This document shows positions 25,419 through 36,116 of a stretch of DNA of 64,000 nt, in pieces. A model generated the notes under the pieces. That model was not told the origin of the DNA and searched no databases. It saw only the letters and a list, made by a program, of their open reading frames with translations. The translations under genes and the position numbers were made by a program. Within the stretch, counting starts at the first letter, position 1. The number at the start of each line of letters is the position of its first letter. Source of the DNA: Zhengitettix transpicula (taxonomy: Eukaryota; Arthropoda; Insecta; Orthoptera; Tetrigidae); NCBI GenBank assembly GCA_037074705.1, contig CM073596.1:21488001-21552000 (forward strand), written 5' to 3'.

Positions 25419-26600
25419 CTGCAAAAAGAAAAGGAAATATAAACATTTTGATACAAAATATTTACAACTTCAGAAGTAATCTAGTTAGCATCTCTAAACA
25501 TGTTCAAGCAACATTAACTGGTTCCAAGGATGCAATGCAAATTGATGGAGAACTGAGAAAATGCTTTAGTATTAATAGACCAGTCAGAGTCTACAACTGT
25601 ATTTAATCTCATTAGAAGCAATCAAATATCTGGTTATATAGACTCAAAGTAAACTCATAAATGCATACACAGATCTAGCAATGATCAGTAAGTCTCACTT
25701 GACAGACTAGAGGTCTTACTATGAAGAAAAAGTACATGAATTTCATCAGCAGCAGGTTTTAATTTAGAACAGTTGCACAACCTTTACTATCTGTAAACTA
25801 ATAATAGGACAAATTCAGTCAAAAGAAATAAAACTGCCTCCTAAACAGGAATTGGGATCATGAAACAATTTATGAATAACAGTTCAGGACATTTGGACAC
25901 AGGGTTCTGCTCAAGATTTATGGGGCCAGAATAAGATTGTCCTTAATATGGATACTGCAAGAAATAAACAGGTTTCAGATTACTGGCCACAAAACTAGTG
26001 GATAGATATGTGGATGACAGAACTGTATTAGAGAGCAGAATAGAGGAAACTTTAAGCCACTAAAACCCATGCTGGGTACAATTGTACAAAGCACACAAAA
26101 TCAATTCAGGCAAATTGCTCAATGTAGTATTCAAAATAAAACCTAAAGTAGTTGCTATCAACATTTGCATAAAAAATAAGAATTTTGAATTAGAGAAAAT
26201 TATTGCCTGAATATCTAAGAAAGATTGACCATTGTGGATCAAGGACATCCCAAACTTACAATCAAACAAAATATTTTTAATTAAATGGTTACAATTTAAT
26301 TAAAAGTGAAAACAGGGTTTTAGTTCATCACAATTTCAAGTGAGGAAGCAATGAAGTGAGTAAGGACCTGCTATATAGGTAAAGTATGTGGTACATTCTT
26401 CAGATACTATCTAGTTCAAAATCTAGCTTTTTTAAACAATGACATTCAATTTATACTGAAAGACACTAGACATTCCTTTTCTTAATTTATATTTATTAGT
26501 CAACAAATCTTATAGAATTTGCACTTTATAAATTTATTAAGAATTACTCAGTCATACAGAAGGTAAGTGGGCTTTACCCTTATTGGTTAATTTCTTGTGA

Positions 26601-26909
26601 GTGTCCTGTTCTGCACAGACTGAACTGGTGGTCCTGGAGTATGGCAGGATGCTAAACTTCTCTCCCAAGTCCGACAGTTTTCATGTGAAATTGAAGTTTC
26701 CCGTTATGGCTCCACTATTGTCCTCTGACCGTGCCCATGTGGCACCTTCTCCATTTTACCCTGGCCACTACCCTCTCCACAACTTTGTCACTCCCTTGAA
26801 GGATAAATGCTCAGGAACCCAATGTCTGGTGCTGAAAACAATGGAAAACCTAATTAGAATTCTAAGCCAAACACTATACATGTATCTATCTACCAAATTA
26901 ACTTTGTAA
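26601..26909 (+). other. GC-richer open frame of uncertain status
   Basis: A 102-codon frame in a locally GC-richer patch is preceded by an acceptor-like TGTTCTGCACAG (ending at 26618), and an AATAAA follows near 26947. The minus strand also offers an acceptor (TTGTTTTCAG, exon side 26831). Either strand could be exonic. I recognise no domain. Confidence 0.25.
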
Positions 26910-26949
26910 TTTTGTGCTCAAATATACCAAACAAGGGGAAATTTAAATA

Positions 26950-29350
26950 AATTGTCAAAGTTTAAAATCACACATTGCATTATTAAGACAGGTTTTGAAA
27001 TTGTAAGATAATGTACAAATTATGCCAAGGAAATTCAGATGAAAAATTACCATTGCCAAGTTTTTGTTTTATTGAAATGATTAATCCCAACAATAAATGC
27101 AGAGATAAAAGTGGAAGGAGTTATTTAAGGGCAAAATTACTAGAATTAAACTGAATAGCTGGGAAAATGTTGCTGGTCTTTTCTCATTTTTGACCATTAT
27201 ATACTCTGAAAGCTAACTTGTATAGGTATTAAAGACAAAGATACATCATTATTCAAAGTTAAACTAGTTTACCCAATCTTAGTACTGTTTATTTTATACA
27301 TAAAGGACTGAATGTATGAATTTATATAAAGCCTTCCGTCTTTTATGCAGATGTCTTTCTTATGCTGTATAACACTAAGCAATCTTAATGTTCAAAATGA
27401 AGTAGTATGGAAGACTTCAAATTATTTTGTCAATAATGGACAACACATAACAAAATCAGGGTTAATGTATTTAGATGCTACCCATCATAAGGAAAACTAT
27501 CCTCCAGAAATTAATGTAAATATTGCTTCAGTTTTCAATTATTTGGAATAACAATAGATTTGAAATTAAATACTGACCACATTGATAAATATCAAACAGT
27601 GTTAAAGGCTTAATATGAGATTATATTTCCTTCAATATAATGGCTTAGAAGCATGGGGAACAACTAAAAAATTGTTTTGTAAAAAGAGAAGTTTAAGGGA
27701 ACTCTATAAAACCGAAAATGCAGAGAAGTCATATTTTTAAGATAATAAAGTCATGACAATGATTTTTATGTATTTAAAGTTATCCTTATACAACACATTG
27801 TCTACACATTACCATAAATCTGGTACAATAATTATCAGAAGACTTTAAGGAGTTGAATGGGAACAGTTACAAGTCTGCCATCAAAATTATTTTAATGAAA
27901 AGTTCTCATTAGACTTTGTAACTCGCTATATAAGCTTTGTAACATTTTATGTAAATAGAAGTATTTTAATAAAAATCTGAATACTAGCAAATTACATATG
28001 AATACATTAATGTATTGCAAATCATTTCTATTAAGTTTAGATTAGATTATAAGTAGTCTTTTGTAAACTTGAGCATGCTTCACGACTAAATGATTTTTGG
28101 GCAATTTCAATTGACATGTAACCTATCTTAATCCGTTAATTCTGAATATATACATCATACAAAAGCTCAATACATTTTGCATACGGATCTCGTTCACCCT
28201 CTGGATTAATTCACACACATCTGAAGATAGTTGAGACCATTTCGCCACACAATGAATAAATTTTATTTTTTTCGAATTGAAATAAGATATTTTGGAAAAC
28301 ATTTACCCATTTTGGTAATATATTATATCAATAAATTTTTTGATTAACAGTAGAAGGGACTTGTGCAATAAATTATTGGGGAATGTCATATCCATATTAA
28401 ACTAAACATCCGAATAAATTTGTTCGTCATAATTCATTAATATTTATTTCATTTTCAGTTTCACGAGCACAGATTTCGGCTAAAAATGACTCATTTCACG
28501 TACACAACTAGAAATCTAAATAAAAATTCAAATGTGCTTCTAACTTGTTACTACATAAATAGACAATTGTGAACTAGGGACTTTGAAAAATGCTACGAAA
28601 ATCTGCTTTTAACATATGAACATGGCCCACATGTTGGCAGCCATGATGAAAGTGGCGATGTCACAAACATCTGATTGTTCTCTCTTTAATTATTAAAGTT
28701 TCACCAACACAATTTCCTTTCAACCGTATTAAAATTGCCAATATTAGCTACAAATGTTAAATAAAATATATAAATATCAGCCGACATTTAATGTTTTCTT
28801 TCACCGTGTAAATGAAAGTAAGCTTCAGGCTAACGTTTTTTTCTGATCTGACATCCCGCAACAAATATCGTACAAAAAAAATTATACCCACAGATTCCAT
28901 ACGAATTACATAAATCTTCACAAACAAAAAATGAAAATCCCATAGTGTTTCATTTTACCGCACACAAATATTCCTAGTGGCAATGATGCACGCGCTATTA
29001 GGAACCAGCTACGAAGATTCAACATACGATTTGAGAAAATAAGTGAAACTCTGCTGAAATATTTCTTCCCGAAGACCAAGAGAGGCTGTCAAATTGTGTT
29101 CAGGCTAGATTTGGTTGCCCAAATCCTAGAAATAAAATATTTCTTTTGGCGAAATTACGAACGCGATTCTTAATTGGGAGCCGCCTTTAGATTGCAACCT
29201 TCAAGGAAAGTTGGAAGTTTTACTAATTGTATATAAAATCTGCTCATAAAAGCTTACATTGTCTGATAATATACAATTAATATAATGAAAATTTCAAACG
29301 TTATTTTGAGACATGTTCTTGCAGTGTAAGACACGTAATAAAGCATGAGC
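26950..29350. other. intronic or intergenic AT-rich DNA
   Basis: Mostly featureless. A GC-richer spot at 28620-28685 has, on the minus strand, CATCATGGCTGCCAAC, a YY1-like initiation motif that might mark a promoter. Confidence 0.3.
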
Positions 29351-29359
29351 AATGCATAC

Positions 29360-29537
29360 CTCAGTAGCTGCTGGGCTGAATGGAGCCATCAAGTTTGTAG
29401 TTGCCACGGTCAGAACTCAGGAAGAAGTGAAAGGCAGCAACACCAACAACAGCCCCCACCCCTCATAGACCTCGTTCCCTGTATTACACGTTCATTCTAA
29501 TCGGCCGACGAAGTTATATTCCTTCATAAATTGCATT
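29360..29537 (-). ncRNA. candidate exon of the minus-strand transcript
   Basis: Minus-strand acceptor GTGTTGCAG and donor CTGAG|GTATGC bound 178 bases that are much GC-richer than their surroundings. All frames through the exon are closed, but a start (MAPFSPAATE...) is open into the donor, so it could be a first coding exon with a 5' UTR. Confidence 0.3.
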
Positions 29538-30489
29538 CTGCAACACAATGGATGAAACGTGAACAAAGTTCAGGATTTAAATAATTGATTTTATCAGATC
29601 TAAAGACGAAATTTACCAATGCAAGTATTTAACTACAAAATAAAAATATTTGGCTAAGTAAATAATCTACCAAATTAATTACCTGAATTTCTTCTTATTA
29701 TATGCTTCAAAAATGATAAATACTGATTGATATTTACGGTAATGGGATAAATTATGAAGTATTTAATTAGCCTCCTAAAACACTCAACTTTTTGTATTTG
29801 GTCTGATGTGAGGCACGAAAAACATTAAACGTTTATTTAGAAGACGTCATCGCAAACGGCTTCTGTCCAAATTTGCTAAAATGGATTATTTATTTATTTA
29901 TTACACGTTCAAAAGTCTTTCCCGTACCGCAAAGGAATTTCAATCCACTACTATTGTAAATAAAATTTGTACACATGAATTGTTAAATCAATTATTTAAT
30001 ATGGACAGGAGAAATATCACTTTAGAGTGGCAGTAATTTATGCATTTAATTTACGCGTTCGAATTAGTTACACAAATAAATGTAAGATGCTAATAACATA
30101 TGCAATATATACAAGGACAATTACATATGCTATCAACGTGTCACGAGTCATACATATGATAATATAAGTTATTGATGCCTTTGTAACGAGCATTTTCACA
30201 CACAATAATATGTAAGACAGAATTTTAAATATTAAAATCATTTTTCATATTTAAATATTCAAATATTTGTAATATAGCAAAGGAATTACCCTTCATTTCA
30301 GACTAAGAAAAAAAAAAGATTTTATAAAAATTTCTTTCCACATTAAATTTTAAATATTTTATTAGAGCTATTAAAATTAAGAAACATTTCAGCAACCGAA
30401 CTAAGTTAACCTTTGTTTTTTATCAATCGAATGTAATTAATTCTCTGAGCACAATTGAACACAACAAACACCAGTAAACTAATTTAACG

Positions 30490-31740
30490 TGAGACGGCCT
30501 TTAATGCATGTTTTAGGGATAGAAAGAAAACTAATCATTGTGAGACGACGTTTAATGCTAAATATATTATTATTACTATAACCTGACAACGAGGAGTAAG
30601 AAGTACGTATTACCAACATAAAAATAAATTATGTGCTGACAAATATATCAAACGTTTAATAAATAAATGAAGTATATATTTTTATTAATTGTTAGTAATA
30701 ATTACGTAAACGTAACAACATACATACATAAAATTATAATAATAACGTAATAACAACATAAAAATAAATTATTTGTTGCAAATATATCAATCGATAAATA
30801 AATAGATGAATTGATAACGTGTACGTGTATGTACGTGCTTATATATATTATTTATTAACAGAAGAAGGAGGAAAAAAAAAAGAAGAAAGTGGATTTGGTT
30901 GGGAATTGTGGCGAGAATTCGGCCGAATATTCTCGCGGAGTACCAGGATAGTGTAAGGGCCAAGGAGGTCGCGTGGTCAGCCGAGCTCCGCGCCACCTGC
31001 TCACCTGCTTAGCTCCTGTTACTCGTGACCTCCTCGGCCCTTACACTATCCTGGTGCTCAAGTCTGAATCAAGCTCCATTTTCTCGCTAAATTTCGTTCC
31101 AAAACTTTTTGTTTGGTGGTGGTTCGTTCCTTTGCGCTGCTGCTTCCTTACGCATAAAGGGAACGATTATTAATTTTATATATTTATTTGTCAACCCACA
31201 ATTTTTTTTTGTTATTTTATCGTTGAACGCAGGAGAGATTAACAATGTAATAAATATTTCCTCATTATTCTTCAGTATTAAACGTCGTCGCCTCATGTTT
31301 AATAAGTTTTCCTGTGTTCCTGAAACTAGTAATTTTAAACCCCAGAAAAAAAGGCTCCATATTAACAATAAAAAATAAAACAATTGGAAAAAATAAAATA
31401 AACTTTCGCATAGACATTTTTTTCGTTAAGCTTTCAATGATTGTTATGCAGTTTACGCGTAAAGGAACGATTAATAATAAATTTACTTCTTAATTTCATA
31501 TGTTTATAATGTAACAAATGATATTATAGTTGGGAACACTTAATTGTTTTCATGTTTTTAATCATTGAACGGAGGAGCAGAATTGACGAAACACAGCTTT
31601 ATTGTAAATATATATAATATAGCATTAAACGTCGTCTCACATTCAATAAGTTCTGGTGTTACTGAAGCTTGTTGTAATAGTGAACGCCAGGCAAAAAAGG
31701 CCTTTATTATCAATATAAATTCAAAAACATAAAAAATTTC
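30490..31740. repeat. foldback structure with AT-rich arms
   Basis: The GC-rich core is a hairpin: 30943-30970 (CCAGGATAGTGTAAGGGCC...) pairs with 31027-31054 over a 56-bp loop. Outside it, the two sides carry related AT-rich units in opposite orientation, including GCATTAAACGTCGTCTCAC-type motifs (inverted at about 30490 and 30545, direct at about 31270 and 31622, 352 bp apart). A nested palindrome GCGAGAAT...ATTCTCGC lies at 30911-30936. The layout resembles a foldback transposon without coding capacity. Confidence 0.6.
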
Positions 31741-32125
31741 TAAAACCTTACTCCGCCACATGTCCCAGGAATTCTGCTTACAACTTCGCCGACCCCGAGG
31801 GGACACGCGGAGAAAGCTCGAAGCCGAGCGAATTTGGAAGCAGACAGCGAAATGCTTTGGAGTAAGGACCCCGCAGGGACTCGAACCCACAGCCGGCTAC
31901 GCACAGAATCATTGCGTTACACCGACCTGAATTGTAGCCACTGAGCCACGGACGAGGCGAAGTTTGGACGTTTTAATCTCCCTTAAGAGGCGCAAACCTC
32001 GGCCGTGAGGGCTAAATAGCAATGAGAAACAGAAAAAAATACTAGCGCCGTGAGCGAGGCTCGAACCCGGAACATCCGGATCCACGCGTCGAGGCTTTAA
32101 CCACCTCAACCACTGGCTTGCGATG
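31740..32125 (-). mobile_element. dimeric tRNA-derived SINE, minus orientation
   Basis: On the minus strand, head 1 has A box TGGTTGAGGTG (32102-32112) and B box GGTTCGAGCCT (32057-32067). Head 2 has A box TGGCTCAGTGG (31938-31948) and B box GGTTCGAGTCC (31877-31887). The same body follows as at 19690. Both pol III promoters are intact, so this copy is the better preserved. A further B-box-like GGGTTCCATTC is on the plus strand near 32233. Confidence 0.8.
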
Positions 32126-32725
32126 AATACGGAGCCTTCAGAACTGATACAAAAACCTCCCCCTTCATCTTTTCCTCACCCGAGGATTCAGCCTGCGTCG
32201 TACTCGTCTGGTCTGGGTGTTGCAAGGGTCCTGGGTTCCATTCTCGTCCCAGTTTTATTCTATCGAATGTTTATGTTTTTTAAAATCAAAATTTACTCTA
32301 TTTTACACAATCGTCGACTTCGATTTCAGATCTGATTTGTTCGTAGTACTGATATTTAAGTGCTTTGAATTATAAAATAAATACAATACCTGTAACCGTT
32401 TTTGGAATAACAGCTTTGAATTGTTACCTTCCATAAGGTAGAACAGATGTTAAAACATTGGATAGGTGAAGGACGTTACTCTGCAGAGACGACAACTGCT
32501 GACTTTTATTTAGACTGGCTTTGCTTTATTGTATTTAATAGACAAGGTGTGCTAAATTTAAATATTAGACCAAAAGAAAATCACGTTGAAATGACTCCAT
32601 TTCGAATTTTTCGATAAACTTGATTTAAAAAGTCCGGTCACGTGACATCTACGCCACTATGAATTCGACCTTATGTGACACCTACATCTATTAAATATCT
32701 TATGTTTAACCTTTTTTCTACCTAC

Positions 32726-32795
32726 CAATTCTTCCCCATGTGTCTATGCCTCCCAGTTCTTCCAGCTCTTGCAGACCTGTGACGTCACCAATAAC
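32726..32795 (-). CDS. coding exon of an unidentified minus-strand gene (exon B)
   Basis: Minus-strand acceptor TCTTTCAG and donor ATTG|GTAGGT bound 70 bases that read 'VIGDVTGLQELEELGGIDTW' and three more codons, entering in phase 0 and leaving in phase 1. The entry phase matches the exit phase of exon 35551-35657. The next exon may be at about 32490 (acceptor GTCTCTGCAG), where the frame would stop after one residue. I do not recognise the protein. Confidence 0.5.
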
Positions 32796-33377
32796 CTGAA
32801 AGAGTTAAAAATGTGATCACCGACAGGGTGACCCGGAAATCACAGGTACAGTCGCTAGCACATGCTTTAACGACCTCGGCCGCCAGCTCGTGAATATTGC
32901 AAATCTTTAAATCGAATTTAAGAGGGAATACACGGTCTGTTCCACGTAAATAAGTTACTTCTGCTGTCTGATGGTTTTGTTGGTTACTGGATATATATTT
33001 TAAGTGCCCTAGACTTCTGAAGACTTAGAAAAAATACCTTCTGACGGAATAAAAAACGAATATGTCACTTTTATATTTTGGATAGGAAAAAATTTGAGCG
33101 CGAATCCTCGCTTTTATTCTCATTTTCTCTGTAATTTGGCCTCAATTAAAGTTAGGTTGCGCGGGCATCCTAAGTTTTATTCCGACAGCAAGTGAAAATA
33201 AAATATAGCTCCATATACATTGTTGCCAAATTTATTCTCGTAAGGATTGTCTGATTTTCGCCCTTGTGTGGGAAGGTTAGACTTGATTAATTTATAAATA
33301 TATACATGAGTGAATTTTGTCTGCAATATATTTTTATTAAATTAAGAAATTACATGATAATAAGAAAAAGACAGTTG

Positions 33378-33492
33378 TTAAATATGAATCTCTGTCTTGT
33401 GACATCCGCAGTGTGGATCTTCCACGCCCTTTCCTCCCTTTGGAGACGGATTTTGACTGTCATTTGTAAATGCCTCTTCTGAATGAAAATAC
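33378..33492 (-). CDS. minus-strand terminal coding exon, unidentified
   Basis: Acceptor GTCTTTTTCAG is followed by 'YFHSEEAFTNDSQNPSPKGG', a short 'GKGVEDPHCGCHKTEIHI' tail and TAA (33378-33380). AATAAA on the minus strand at 33333-33338 gives a classic short 3' UTR. It needs a phase-2 upstream exon, so it does not join to exon 35551-35657 (phase 0) and may be the end of another transcript. Function is unknown. Confidence 0.45.
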
Positions 33493-34044
33493 CTGAAAAA
33501 GACACAAAAAGGTAACGTAACGCTGTTACAATTTGAAAAAAAAAAAGAATAGTGTTCGTATAAGCTCATCAATTGTTTTATTAATTCAATATAGACGCTA
33601 AAAGAAAATTAAAAAATTGTTAAATTTAGAAATGAAATATTTACACTGTTAAATCAAACTAGTAATTAATTAATAAACTTATCTATATTTACTTATTTCA
33701 GCGTAGGCCAGACAACTGACGCGTCACTCCGCGGATCTGCCGAGGCGTCGCTCTGCAGGCGTTTACATGACCGAGATCCTGTTTGGGAGAGACGCGGATG
33801 GTGATTAATGTATACTAACGACTAGGTGCAAGTGATTTTATATGGAGACTTATAGCAGTGCCGCGCCGACGGTATCTATTCTTACGTTTAATTTGAAGTC
33901 ATAAATTATTCATAATCAGGAAGACAAAAACGTGATAATATAAATACCACACAACGTTTCAGGGATGCTCGTGACCTTTGACATTTAAATGATTGATAAT
34001 AAAATTCTCGTAATAAAAAAATACCTAGCAGCCATTTTGTAAGT

Positions 34045-34140
34045 CACGTGTCACAGAATGTCGGATATTAAAAAAGCGGATTCTTTTTTGTGACGTCACA
34101 GATAGTTTTTTTTACCAAAGAGATATAAATACATAATAGA
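34045..34140 (+). promoter_or_regulatory. promoter-like E-box, CRE and TATA upstream of the THAP-type start
   Basis: TCACGTGTCACA, then GTGACGTCACA, then GATATAAATA (about 34128), all within 100 bp and about 140 bp upstream of an ATG at 34277. The first two are duplicated at 16350-16430. Confidence 0.4.
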
Positions 34141-34276
34141 GTGGTTATATCAGCGTTACAGCGCTACGGGTGACAGCAACAAAAACAACACTGACCGCCA
34201 TTTTTTAGTAGGTCTACTTCACCGAAATCCTTAGTTGTGTTTACGCCACAGACATATTGTTTTGTTAATATTAATC

Positions 34277-34321
34277 ATGCCAAGCGTGTGTTCAGCCTAC
34301 AGTTGTAATAACCGTAGTTGA
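34277..34321 (+). pseudogene. THAP-type zinc-finger N-terminus, interrupted
   Basis: The frame MPSVCSAYSCNNRS then TGA matches the start of THAP domains (M-P-x2-C-x4-C-x-N-R), the DNA-binding module of P-element transposases and THAP proteins. The remaining Cys-His ligands are not found in frame. It is a relic, or a first exon with an undetected donor. Confidence 0.5.
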
Positions 34322-34554
34322 AGTATCGTATTTTAGGTATCAGCATAATAATAATAATGACTTTCTTCGTGAATTCCTCATTTTAATTAAATCATTTTTT
34401 TTAGTTTTCTATTTGAAGTTTACTTTTGGTGTTCAACCTTAATTCTTTTCATCATAGAATCATTGCATTTACATTTATAGATAATTGCCAACAGTTTTAT
34501 TTATTTAGAAACATAAAAAATTGCACATATTATATCATTTTAATTTAAAAATAT

Positions 34555-35490
34555 TGTAGTGATTGGTGATTAAGGCATTGTTCTAATTGAGAAGTTGAAT
34601 TGTAGAGGACTCATTATTGGTGGATATAGAGCGGACGCCGCAACAAACCGGCAAGGCAAAGAAAGCATTGTTGATCGATCGAGAAGGTTCTACGCGCTCA
34701 AAATTTGCGAGACGAACGTACAGTCGGGCAGCAGACAGCGAATAGATCAGACGAAAAGTTTTACAGTCGGCAGTCAGAACGAAAGAATGTGGTCCAGTCA
34801 CAAACATGCTTTCAAACATTAAAAAGTAAAGCAATATTCAGTCGGGAAGGAGACAGAGCAACTAGTGTGTATTCGGTGGTCGAGCGTAGATTCATCATGC
34901 TGGCCATAGACAAACCAATGAAGTCCATTTTCAACTAAAGTCATGAGATCTACAAATCCAGGTTGCAGTAAAGCATCGAGAACCAACCAACTTGTGTTAA
35001 ACCAACTAACAAACAACGCCAATTAGAGCCTGTGAACATTTAGAGTCTGTGAGAACTTAGAATCAGTGATGTTCCCAAAATTGTGCACGAAAAGCTAAAA
35101 AGAGACCTGGGCGGCCGTAAGTAGAGAAAAACTTTAAAATCATTTGTAAACCGTGTTTAAAAGATAAAAGTCAGATCGTTCTTTAATTATTTAATTATCG
35201 ATAAAATGAAATCCTTAATTCTTGATAAAATTAAAATTGTTTAAACTCAATCTTTAGTATTATTCCTTCCGCAACAAATTTCGTCTATGTTCAGACACAT
35301 TGATTTCCATAAAAAGTAAATGTAATTTTGATTATATAAATTCTGCCATTTATCAAACCCAGTTCAAGACCCTGAGATCCCAAATATTTTGTAATTTGAA
35401 TAATTGTTTTAAATTTGGCGTAATAAATTTTGTTTGCTGTTTAAAGTTAATAGTGTATTTCATCAAAAGCTAGTATATGTAATTATTACA
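34555..35490 (+). mobile_element. L-family element, best-bounded copy
   Basis: It runs TGTAGTGATTGG ... AATTATTACA with ATAT on both sides (34551-34554 and 35491-35494). It contains a donor-like GCCGTAAGTAG and 'accctgagatcccaaatatt'. It is the inverted relative of 3059-4081. The 936-bp length, TG/CA ends and 4-bp repeat favour a solo LTR. Confidence 0.6.
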
Positions 35491-35550
35491 ATATATTATT
35501 CATAAATCCATAATTTCAAGACCAGTGCAATTAATTACTACACTACTTAC

Positions 35551-35657
35551 TTGATTTTTACCAACCAAAAAAGTTGTTGGTGTATTTCTGACATTAATTG
35601 TTATATGAGACCCATTTCTTACCGAGTCTAACCATTCAATATCTGACAATCCACGGC
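35551..35657 (-). CDS. coding exon of an unidentified minus-strand gene (exon A)
   Basis: Acceptor TTGCTTTGCAG and donor CAA|GTAAGTAG enclose two bases plus exactly 35 open codons ('RGLSDIEWLDSVRNGSHITI' then 15 more ending LVGKNQ). It leaves in phase 0 and fits exon 32726-32795. The L element at 34555-35490 and the THAP relic would then lie in the intron. The residues look like a genuine folded domain with an N-glycosylation sequon (NGS), but I cannot name it. Confidence 0.5.
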
Positions 35658-36116
35658 CTGCAAAGCAAATATTTTTAATACTTACTATATATTTAGAAAT
35701 AAATTATAGAATATGTTATCAATAACACAGTCAAATAAGGATGGGAAAGAATATATATGTTACTTTATATGAATTTCAATCCTTTGTTTTATAATAACAA
35801 ATATAACCAAATGCAGACAAAATAAGAGATAATATAAATACCACACAACGTTTCAGGGATCCTTGTTGCCTTTCGTGAGGTGCTAAGAAGAGCCTAGAGC
35901 GACACAACTGCACTCGTCATTTCGAAAGCTTTGGAGGTGCTGTTGTGTATTATTTTTCCGACGTATCAGCATTTTTCATTTCTAACTTAACTTATTCTTA
36001 GGTCGTATTTATCAAATTTATGTATTCTTCATGATCATCTATAATGAGAGTCTGATTTATTTTTATTAAAGTATTTCTCTGTACTGCAAGTAATCTAGTC
36101 CCCTTTTTTTATATAT

